The translations under genes and the position numbers were made by a program. This document shows positions 35,455 to 44,767 of a stretch of 64,000 nt of DNA, piece after piece. The DNA is taken from NCBI GenBank assembly GCA_035772735.1, contig JASDFA010000019.1, positions 68,300,001-68,364,000 of the forward strand, written 5' to 3'. The stretch comes from Datura wrightii. Taxonomy: Eukaryota > Streptophyta > Magnoliopsida > Solanales > Solanaceae. Under the pieces are notes generated by a model. It was not told the DNA's origin. It did no database searches and saw only the letters and a list, made by a program, of their open reading frames with translations. Position 1 is the first letter of the stretch. Each line of letters opens with the position of its first letter.

Positions 35455-36650
35455 TTTGTAGGGACATAAGCAGATTCCCCCATCTTTGAATCCTCTCCAT
35501 TATCACCATCAGACTCTAAATCAGAATCGGCTCGAGCCTGCTCATTGTCAGTAGGATCATCATCATCGAAGGGCTCCTCAAAAACTGGCCCTACTCCACA
35601 GAAAGCTCTAGATTGCTCGCTCAATGAATAGTTAATGTTCAGCTTCTGCAGTTGCTCCTCCGTCACCCCACTCATTCTTAGCTAAAACATTTGCATGCCA
35701 TACAAGTGACTCAAAATATTATCAATGCACGTATTGCTCTCATTGATAGACAACACAGGATCGTGGAGACCTTCGGTCTCGTTTGTCTTTGTCACATCTA
35801 GCCCCTTTGGGCCATATCTTGGCCTATAATCGACCTCCTCTTCTTCAACCTACTGCACTCTCATAAATGGGGTCAGGAGACCCCCAAAACTAAATCTCTA
35901 CCCTTTTTTCACCCAGGCTCACCTCAAGACATCTCTAATAACCACTCCAATATTATCGGCCTCCCAGTCATCAAAGAGAACACCAGGAAAACTCTCTCCC
36001 TGGTCACATGTTTCACATGCTTTCTAGGAACCAAAAAGCCATAAACAATGTTTAACCACACTCTTTCCTCCTTGATCATGTGGGCATATGGAAAAGTCAT
36101 GTGATATCCGAAATGCTGATATTGGGTCCATCTTTCCACCAATCTAGGGCCACTAAATGTATGTCAGATTTATATATATGGAGGCCTCAAGAGAAGGTTT
36201 TTCATCAGTTGTGGGTCAATATTCAGAGTACCAATAAATCTACTTAAAATAGTGGGTTTAAAATTGTCAGTTTGCTCTCTTATTTTTACTTGGTTACTCC
36301 ACTTCTTCAGCTCCTAATTGGCCAAAAGCTCCCTCACCAAATTTAAATTACACTCTCTGGGGTCATTAAACACAAAATCCAATCCAAGAGTAGTATCCTT
36401 TCAATCATATGGGGGAATGTGGAAGTTAGACTATCTCTATCAATGCACAATTCATGAGAATATTTAGACTTTTTATGCTCTTAAACCACTTTTTACCTTC
36501 TTGTTCCATGATCTAACGGAGTCCAAATTGTCATGGTGGTTGTTGTGGAATGCTAGCATCCTCCATTGGTGCCTCTTCACCTATCCTTGATCTCTTAGTA
36601 CCTTGGCTTGAAGAAGCCACTCCCTTCTCCGTGCTAGATATTGGAGCCAT
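35455..36650 (-). pseudogene. Plant transposon protein-like ORF of E
   Basis: The start is MAPISSTEKGVASSSQGTKR (ATG at 36650-36648), then a stop after PQQPP. The middle contains FPYAHMIKEERVWLNIVYGF and HVKHVTRERVFLVFSLMTG (36090-35960), which I recognise as the core of the 'putative plant transposon protein' family common in Solanaceae annotations. The C-terminal part (35675-35455) starts MSGVTEEQLQKLN and ends in a strongly acidic stretch FDDDDPTDNEQARADSDLES. At least a dozen stops and shifts interrupt it. The function of this family is unknown to me. It sits where pol is expected in an autonomous relative. 36651-37080 upstream of it shows no coding. Confidence 0.65.
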
Positions 36651-37081
36651 TTTTGATAAAATTGAAGAAAATTGCAGTCTTTTTTGATTTGGGTGAAGAA
36701 ATTTTGAAAGATTTTGGGAGGGAGCTGAAGCTTTGGAGAGAAATTTTAGAGAGTATAGGGGTGTGCAGCACAGAATTGAGAAGAATGAGGAGAAATTTAG
36801 GTTTTGCTCTATAAAACCCCTTTTAGGGTCGGGTTAACACATTCTTACAAAAAAATTTTTGCTTGGGTGGTACTGTCCGCATCATGGAGTCCCTTATGGA
36901 TCGTGGACCTTCCTGCAGGGTGTGGTCTCTACGTCGCGGTGCCCAGTGCTTCGTCTGCTCATCCTGCCCCATTTTCAATCCGTTATGCTCTAATTTGTCT
37001 TTGATATTTATGACTTAATTTTTTCACACTTGCACAAATAAATCAACTCTAGAAAAAAATAAAAATCAAAAATTAAATTAC

Positions 37082-37127
37082 CTTGGGTTTTCTCCCAAGA
37101 AGCACCTGATTCAATGTCGCGATACGA
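37082..37127 (-). ncRNA. Double stem-loop downstream of gag-protease of E
   Basis: On the minus strand a first imperfect hairpin (37127-37116, TCGTATCGCGAC) is followed after 16 bases by a perfect 6-bp stem CTTGGG-AGAAAA-CCCAAG (37099-37082). The same two hairpins with the same 16-base spacing lie at the same place in element G (53471-53517). Annotated as a structured RNA element of the transcript; its function is unknown. Confidence 0.45.
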
Positions 37128-37219
37128 TGTAGGTATTTTGATTACTCAGACTTCATCAAGAAACCCAATCTTCCTTGGGTGACACTTTTTTTCTGTTGCA
37201 TTGGTCATAGATATGACCC

Positions 37220-39463
37220 TCAAGTTTTTTGGTGTTTTTGAATTTTCGCAAACCTTGAACACGCTTCCTCACCATTTAGCTGAAACTTGAGCTCACCCTG
37301 TTCCACATCAACCACTGCCCTTGCAGTAGCTAAGAATGAATGCTCCAGTATGATGGGGACGTCAAAATTGATTTCACAATCCAGAATGACAAAGTCTGCC
37401 AGAAAGATGAAATCGTCCACTTTTTCAAGGACATCAGTTAACATGCCCACGAGTATCTTCATTGGTGCAGACGGCCATAAGTAGCCGCATTGATGTCCGT
37501 TTGGGTGCTCCCGGACCCATCTGCTTGAATATTGTGAGCGACATCAAATTTAAGCTGGCACCTAAGTCACATAGAACCTATTTAAAATTAAAGGACCCCA
37601 CTATACATGGAATAGTAAAAAGCCCGGGATCCTTCTATTTTAGTGCTAAGGAGTGTGTGACTAAGTCTCTACAATTGTGCTTTATCGGTTCAAATTTTAT
37701 TGCCTTTTTCCTTGTCACCAGATCTTTCATCCATTTTACATTGGAATTTTCTCAAGAGCCTCAATCAAGGGAATGCTAACCGAAAGCTGCTTTAGAAGGA
37801 CCATAAATTTTTGCAACTTACTCTCTTTGGCCTTCTTCTCACTCTGTTGAGAGACTTGTCTTTTGTGGTCTATAGATTCTTTATATTCTACAACACGACT
37901 GTCTATTATGGGCTCCTTATCTAGCATAATCTCTCTCCTACTAAAGATGGTCATGCAACAAACCTCATTCCTAGGGTTTGGAGACTATATCACTTGGCAA
38001 GGTCCCTTTCTATTTCTAATTAAGTGTTGTAGAGATTTGCCCCATCTAATGCTCCAACTATTTAATGGATGTAGAATGTGAATCCACTAGCTGACTCAAA
38101 GTTGATAATTCTCCCCGCATCTCTTTAATACCTACTTTGGTAGAGTCAAGCTTTTTCAGCATCTTGCTAATCATATCTTCCATTCTGGCACTGCTGGAGT
38201 TATTTGCAGCTGGCTCTCTAGCCTTTGGTGGCACATATGCTCCATTCCTGTCATTTTTTTGGTCATCTCGATTTTGCAGTTTCCTTGGTCTCTATCTCTA
38301 AACCCACACCTATCATAATTGGTACTGCCATAGTTGTTCTAACCTTGACTTTTTTGGCCCTGATGCCAAGAGTCTTGGTTAGACCCTTAGGTGTTGGCCC
38401 GAAAATTCCTTTGATTGTTGACAAAATTCACCTTCTCTTCCATATGAAGATAATAATCATCATCCCTTGGCATTTTTTCTTGAGCATTCACCACATGCAC
38501 CTTTTGTGTGCTCATTGTTGTCAGGTGCTTGGTGATTAGTTCTAATTGAGTTTTGAGATGGTCCATATCCCGATCCCATTCTTCTTCTTTTCTTGTAAGG
38601 CTCTACTGTCATACCCCTAGAATAATTTATTGTAGCAACCTCAAATTCTTGAGTGTTCCATGCCTTGTTGGTCTTCGTCATCTTATCTAATTTTCACTGG
38701 CCTCTGCGAAAGTATGAGCCATCATAGACTCATCTTCTATAGCTTTGTTGTTGGCGCTTAGTGACCTGTAAAATACCTCCAGAAGCTTGTGATTCGGACG
38801 CTGCTTCATCTCCTTCTTAAATCTTAGCCACGCCTCATATAAGGCTTCCCTTGGTAACTGTCTAAAATTGTTGATCTCATCCCTCAACTAAATCATCTGT
38901 GAGAGTGGGGAAAACCTCTCCAATAAAGCTGCAGTCAGTTCTTCCTAGGTTGTAATAGACTCATCTGGAAGCTCATTCAACCACAGAGTATCTTCCCCTG
39001 TTAGTGAGAAAGGAAATAATGTGAGTCTAATAGCCTTTTGCGTCACCCCTAGCATTCTATATGTATTGTAGATTCTAGTGAAATTGATAAAGTGCTAGTT
39101 TGGATCTTCACTAGACAAACCATTCAACAACCCCTTCATGCTTAGCAATTGCATCATTATACTTGTAGCGTCGAACTTAGCATTAGCTGGCAATGGGGGT
39201 GGGATAATGGCTCCAATGTAACCAACTTCTTCATGACAAAACTCCACATCAAAGAGCAAATTTCGTAAAGCATTACATTTATGATAACGAGAGGGGTTTT
39301 GTTTGTTCCGTTCTGTCAAGGTGGTAGTTACTTGCGCGACATGAGCTATCCTAACTGTGTCAGCTAGTTGAGCTTCTTCTGCCAGTCGCGCAGCTCTGGC
39401 CTACTGCGCCTCTATCAACTCTTCCTCCAAATGGAGGTTAAGTTGTGCCACTGGGTTCGCCAT
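37220..39463 (-). pseudogene. gag-protease of E
   Basis: The start is ATG 39463-39461 (MANPVAQLNLHLEEELIEAQ then TAG). Typical Athila-type gag follows: EEVGYIGAIIPPPLPANAKF (39319-39095), LTLFPFSLTGEDTLWLNELP, then FRQLPREALYEAWLRFKKEM and MMAHTFAEASEN (38887-38687). The zinc-knuckle region is not recognisable. The protease end is readable at 37462-37220 (ILVGMLTDVLEKVDDFIFLADFVILD, PIILEHSFLATARAVVDV). The DxGA active-site segment upstream (about 37560-37500) is frame-shifted. At least five nonsense codons. It would form particles that package E only with pol supplied by another element. Confidence 0.75.
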
Positions 39464-39567
39464 GAGAACCTGTGATAAATCAAACATAAAAACAAATAAA
39501 AATGTAAATCACAAAATAAAGACTACAAGAAGGATTTAAACACAAATTAACTATTTATGAACTGTAT

Positions 39568-39585
39568 TCTCTAGCAATGGCACCA
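39568..39585 (-). other. tRNA-Asp-like primer-binding site of E
   Basis: On the minus strand TGGTGCCATTGCTAGAGA lies five bases after the 5' LTR end. It matches the plant tRNA-Asp site TGGCGCCGTTGCCGGGGA at 13 of 18 positions, and all five differences are transitions. Confidence 0.75.
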
Positions 39586-39590
39586 AAATT

Positions 39591-40918
39591 TGATCACGCC
39601 CAAATTACATCTACCAGTGAAGTATAAAGTAGTCAAATATAGTAACCCAACTAGGTTGGGGTCGATCCCACAGGGGATAGGTAAAAAATAATATGTTAAT
39701 AGTGAGTGAATCAATCAATAGTTAGTATTTCGAAAAGGGAATTGCAATAAAAAAGAAGTAATTTTAAGCAAAGAGTTTGCTGTTATCAAATTTATGAGAA
39801 GAAACTAGGACTGTGTTTCCCATGATTTTATAATGTAGTAGACTCATTTTATTAATGATATATCCTAGTGAATTTTGTGTAAGACTGACGATTAAGTTCA
39901 TCTAACGTCTCTCGAACTACATAGATGAATTTCACTCTAAATTCTCTCGGACTTTAGGTGTTCATATTTTGTCCTCGCCATATGTCTTCGATTAGCTATC
40001 CTCGGTTAGAACTCAAGTTAATTAGATGAGAGTTGGTTGCTCAAATTTCCATTGTTATTCTCTTTTCCTAACTTTAGCCTCTTTGGTAGAGCAAGTTGAT
40101 GATACAGACACGTTTCAACATTTGTAACTGCTAAAACTAATTAAATAGAAGAGAATAACAATCCACTCAATTCACCATTCAAGAATCATTATTTTATTTT
40201 ACCTACTTTCGTCAATCCATCATGGTTCTCACAACCCTAGCTAAAGAAATTAGCTGCTCATGTTTGAAAAAACAATCACATAAGATTTATAATAAGTTTA
40301 AAATACTTATAATAATATAAAATTATTTGACAAATCTTGAAAACTAACTAGAATCACAAGAACTTGATGTATTCTCCAACAATTGTATGGAATAATATTT
40401 TCCACAGTGACAACACTAATAATGAAGGAATAATTGGTGAATTGCTCTTTCACAACTGATTCTTCCTCCAAAAAATCCTAGGAGGGGTATATATAGTAGT
40501 AGAATAAATCTGCATATGTTCCTACTTGGACTGGGATTAAAATTTGTAATCTTGGAGTCAACAGATCTTGGTCTGTGTCGTGCCTCTCCATGCGCTGTTA
40601 TGGCATCTGTCGCGCAGCTTGGTGCGTCAGTGTGCCCTGCGCATTGCACAAGCTTGTGACCAAATGTGTTTGTGCAATGCCAATCTCCATTTCGCTGTGG
40701 CACTTGCTCCCTTTGAGTTCGACTTGATAACACTTGCTTTTGTAAGCCCAAATAAGTCAAAACCCATTACTTTTATCCCTGCAAACGTCTAATCATATGT
40801 ATTAGCTCTTTTTCACAAATATCATATAAAATCAAAGCAATCACACATAATTTGTCCTTAAAACATAGTAAGTATGGGCAAAATATGGCAAATAAGTGCA
40901 TTAGTATGCTCAACTTCA
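39591..40918 (-). repeat. 5' LTR of element E
   Basis: 1328 bp. On + it runs TGATCACGCC...AACTTCA and is followed by the target duplication ATGGC. In the element's direction a GC-rich, TGCGC/GCGCAG-containing U3 segment (40700-40565) precedes a TATA box (40496-40487). Confidence 0.85.
40487..40496 (-). promoter_or_regulatory. TATA box in LTR of E
   Basis: CTATATATAC on the minus strand, about 70 bp downstream of the GC-rich U3 block. The left LTR has a matching run at 33275-33283. Confidence 0.5.
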
Positions 40919-41297
40919 ATGGCTGATTGTGGGAAATGCACGCCCTCTCTGGTCCAAGTATCAGAGGGCTGATGGTGCGAGGTCTATTTATAAATTCCTG
41001 GTCCAAGTATCAGGTCGGCCATAGAAAATCCTAGTCCGAGTATATGGTAACTCTTAAAATCCTAGTCCGAGTATCAGGTATCCATACTTAAATCCTGGTC
41101 TGAGTATCAGTTAGCCACCGAGTCGATTTTCATGAACTCCGATCCAAGTATCGAAAGTGTTTGCAATTAGTCAGTTAAGTTATGCTTATGCACAGAGTCT
41201 GCATATAGGTTAGCAAGTCACAAAGTTACAGGTTGTCTCTCCCTACCCTATCTCTTAAGTTACGTTCAGCTATTATTTGCCATTATTTGTTGATAGA
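40919..41297 (+). repeat. LTR2 of D, piece 3
   Basis: Starts with ATGGC, the right target duplication of E, and continues LTR2 (aligned to about 4085-4440 of LTR1: CCAAGTATCAG units, TTAGTCAGTTAAGTTATGC). It ends with ATAGA (41293-41297), the left duplication of solo LTR F. Confidence 0.8.
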
Positions 41298-43938
41298 TAT
41301 TACACCCCAGAAAATTTTTGGTAATTATTTGATATTTGTATGGTATGATAAGGGAAGTACGGGTTGTATATTGGTCGTAGATTACAAGGGAAATGTTTAC
41401 GAACGTAAAAGCAAAGAATATGTGAAGTTCATAAGTAAGGGTTAATTTTAAATAACTATATTTCCCAATATAGAATGAATTAGAAGCCTCACTACCTATC
41501 AAATTAAAGATATTTGAGTCTAGTTTTCGTAACATTAAATCGCTTGTCAATCAGATTTCGGAGTAAAAAGTTATGAATATTTTACTAAAGCACCCCGAGT
41601 GGTGATGTGGGCATGACGCCCTAGCGCCTCCACTACCCTATTTACTTAAAATCTGATTTTTCACTTGTAGAAGATATTTTCATCTTAATCTAAATCAACC
41701 AGATTTCTAAGGATTCCATTTCTCTCTCAATTCCTTCAGCTAGAAAAAAGAAAATCAAGGAGAAAACATCAAGCAAAGTTCAAGAAAATCACAAGACAAG
41801 TTGAGAATACATTGCCAAGTGTGCTAGGGGCTGTTTTGGAGCTTGTTTTGGCAAGGTTTTGAAGGTGTTTTTTTGCGTTTCAAAATTGTTTGGACTTCCT
41901 ATATATCCATATTTGATTAGTGAAACCAAGAGTAAAGGTAAGGATTTCTCCCCTTTTAAACCTCTCAAATTGCAAAAAGAAAAGTTGAAAATTGGCAGCT
42001 AAGTGAGCTGCCGATGGACTTTTTCTGAGCTGAGTTTTGCTCGTTTTCCTAAGGCTTTTTGGATGTTTCTTTTGCTAGAATTATACTTAATATTGAGGGG
42101 AATAATTACAGTAGAACTATGGTAAAATTTCCTCTTGTTCTCCCTTAAAAATTAGTGAAAACTAGTTGAGAAAATGACTAAATGTTGTTGATGTTGCCGT
42201 GTGTTGCTGTTGCTATTGTGACTGCCTTTGGTTAGTTATTTTGGGCTGCATTTTGTGCTGAAAATTAATATTTTTGTTGGATTATAAAACCACTACATTA
42301 AGGAGGTTGAAGGCTGATCATTAAAATAGGAAATCGGCTAAAGATAAGTTCATTGGAGAAAGGTATGTAAAACGCTCGTCCATTGTTCTTTTGAGCACAA
42401 TTTGTGCGTTGTGAACTGAATGAGCCAACAACCTATTTACATGTATTGAGGTAGTATGTTAAGATTTATTTAAGCATTTAAAGTTTCATGTTTTGAGTGA
42501 GGTTAAATGTTCAGATTATGTCTAGCCCAAGTGAGATATTTAAAGTGGGATATCGTGTTGATTGTTGTCATAATTGTACATCGAGTTGGAGACCCCTCAG
42601 CATGGGTATTGTTAGATGGTACTTACTGTATGTTATATATGTGTGTGATGTTAAATGTTTTTAAAGGTCTGGTTGCTAACTAAAATTGGTGAAAGAGCTA
42701 AAATGATGACGTGTAAACGATTTTAAGCTAAGTAAAGACGTCGCAAGCTATTAAGGGTAAATGAGCTTATTGAATTAGGATTGCCTTGTTATGATTGTCC
42801 TTTATCTTATGTGTATGTTATGAAATATTCTAAGCCAAGGGTATATTTCATAATCCCTTTCCCTTAAGCCGAACGACAAGCTAGTGAATCTCTGAGCTCT
42901 AATGTCCCTTTGAACATGATCTATAAATCTTGTTGAAAATCTTAGGTCATCCTTAGTTCCTTATGATTTATACATTTTTTTGAATACATGCAATTAAGTG
43001 CTATTTTCTATCTTTACATTTTATATGTGCTCACTTGCAGTTATGCATTACGAAGGAGCCCTATGCAGGGCACATATTTAGTATTCCTCATTTCTATGTT
43101 ATACGTGTTAAATTGATCCAGTACAAGCCATATCGGCTCTGTTTATGATTATGATTAAGATTTATTGATTTTACCCTGGTGTGGTACACCGGCTGGAGGC
43201 ATTTTTATTTTTTACCCCGATATGGTACATTGGCTGGATAAATTTTATATGGATCTTATAGTCAGCTGGCCATTGGTATTTCAGTTGTATTTTTTTATTG
43301 TGCATTAGATGATTACATTTACACTTCAAGATTGAGTTATTGTAAGGTTTTGATTTTTAGGATTCCAGATTTTTTCTATTTCTTATTTCTGACTCAGTTA
43401 TCATTATTATCTTATATGTTTATAGTTTTTAGCCTTACATACTAGTACATTTTATTCGTTCCGACGTCCCTTCATCTAGGGACCCCTCCTAGAATCATGC
43501 TGCAGGTACAAGCCAAGGCTCAGATCACAAAGCGATAGCCAAATTTCAATAGAATAGTGGTATTCTCCTCTCTTCTAGGAGCCATGTCCTAGTTTTGACT
43601 ATTTTGAGTTTTGTGTACAGCATGGGTAGGCCGAGTCAATGTCTCGTGCATTTTAGTTTGTTTACTCTGTAGAGGTTGATGTGGACTAGTTTGTATAGTA
43701 GTTTTGGTTGGGTAGTCATGTTGGTTTTCCGTTGCTATGTTTAGCTTTATTAAAGCCTTGTTGGCTTTCCAGATTGCTTATTTGTCATTATCAAGACCTT
43801 ATGGGTCTAGTATTTATCTTGGTTGGTTATGACAGGTGGCTTGGTCAGCCTTAGTGTTTCAAACGCTATATAGCCGGCTTCTAAATCTATCATGGATTGA
43901 GTGCTAGTTGCGCCCTACCCTAGTTTTGGGGCGTGACA
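41298..43938 (+). mobile_element. Solo LTR F (Ty3/gypsy, related to D)
   Basis: 2641 bp beginning TATTACACCCCAG (TG changed to TA) and ending GGGGCGTGACA. Flanks are ATAGA (41293-41297) and ACAGA (43939-43943); the empty site in LTR1 reads GACAGATTC near 4438. It has no internal region, so it is a recombination product. It is similar to the start and middle of D's LTR but is a distinct family. Confidence 0.75.
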
Positions 43939-44534
43939 ACAGATTCCAGAGTTTTGGATTGACTGTTATATTCCCTTCTCTGGTTCGATTATCTTTGGCT
44001 TTATTTTGTTTACAACTTTCAGTCTTATATACAAGTACATATTTTTGGTACTAATGTCCCTTCACCTTGGGACCCCTGCAATCATGCTGAAAGTGTGCAG
44101 GTGAAGGTTCAGAACGTCAGCTACAATATGAGTTTCTCTTCAATAGAGATATGATATGCTCCCCTTTTAGGAGTTGAGGTCTTGTTGTCTTTTGAGTTTT
44201 GTTGTACAGTATGGATATGCCGGGGCCCTATCCCTTGCATTTAGTTTATGTACTCCATAGAGGCTTTTGTGGACTAGTTGGATAGTTTCAGTTTGGTATG
44301 TGGTCTTGCCAGCTTTCCGCAATTATTTTCAGTCTCTATTGTGGCCTTATCGATATTTATCCTTCATTTTGTTTGTTGTGACCTGGTCGTTCTATTTTTG
44401 AGCTATAACTCTATGTGATAGGTGGCCTAATTGGCCTGGGTGTTATAGGTACAGACGTTATATAACCGTCTTTCGGTCGGTTAGGTATCAAAATTTAGTC
44501 GAGCCCTCCCCTAGTTTTGGGAGTCATAAACTAG
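43939..44534 (+). repeat. LTR2 of D, piece 4
   Basis: Aligns with 4440-4980 of LTR1 (CCTTCACCTTGGGACCCCTGC, TTTTGAGTTTTGTTGTACAGTATGG) and then supplies the LTR end missing from LTR1 (CCCTCCCCTAGTTTTGGGAGTCATA). Confidence 0.8.
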
Positions 44535-44755
44535 GATCCTTCTTTGGACCCTGTAAATGCGGGATGCTTTGTATATTGGACTGCTCTTTTTTCAAATTAT
44601 ATTTTTAAAATTCCTAAACATAATCTTGACTTACGTCACATACTACGATCCTTCTTTGGACCCTGTTAACCAGGATGTTTTATATATCGGACTACCCTTT
44701 TTTAAAATTATATTTTTAAAAAGTCCTAAACATAAGATTGATTTGCATTATGAAT
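44535..44755 (+). mobile_element. Au-like SINE right half, with a tandem second copy
   Basis: GATCCTTCTTTGGACCCTG, then ATGCGGGATGCTTTGTATATTGGACTG and CTCTTTTTT continue the SINE broken at 1931. A second copy of the same 3' part follows 112 bp later (44643-44755). It keeps part of the upstream SINE body (GACTTACGTCACATACTACGATCC), so it looks like a tandem or partially duplicated SINE. Confidence 0.6.
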
Positions 44756-44767
44756 ATAGTTTTATTT

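Larger units (their letters stand above)
22985..40918 (-). mobile_element. Element E: non-autonomous Athila-type LTR element
   Basis: A minus-strand element bounded by perfect duplications ATGGC (22980-22984 and 40919-40923). Removing the nested element A gives about 8.5 kb with 1.33-kb LTRs. Read right to left: 5' LTR (39591-40918), tRNA-Asp-like primer site, gag-protease (39463-37220), double stem-loop, a second ORF resembling 'putative plant transposon protein' (36650-35455), a long non-coding part, a polypurine tract (33709-33721) and the 3' LTR (33708 to 22985, split by A). RT, RNase H and integrase are absent. Confidence 0.8.
1932..44534 (+). mobile_element. Element D: outer Ty3/gypsy element of a nested block
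   Basis: This is an old + strand Ty3/gypsy retrotransposon whose parts were separated by later insertions. LTR1 is 1932-4980, the surviving gag-pol is 14364-18640, and LTR2 is in four pieces. LTR2 and LTR1 align in the same order across every interruption (for example 2530-3070 with 18641-19188, and 3075-4075 with 21971-22960). The flanks are the two halves of one SINE with GATCC on both sides (1927-1931 and 44535-44539). Six bases (AACTAG, 44529-44534) between the LTR-like end GTCATA and the right GATCC are unexplained. Net length without insertions is about 9.9 kb. Missing are the end of LTR1, the primer site, early gag, most of the chromodomain and about the first 600 bp of LTR2. Confidence 0.75.
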
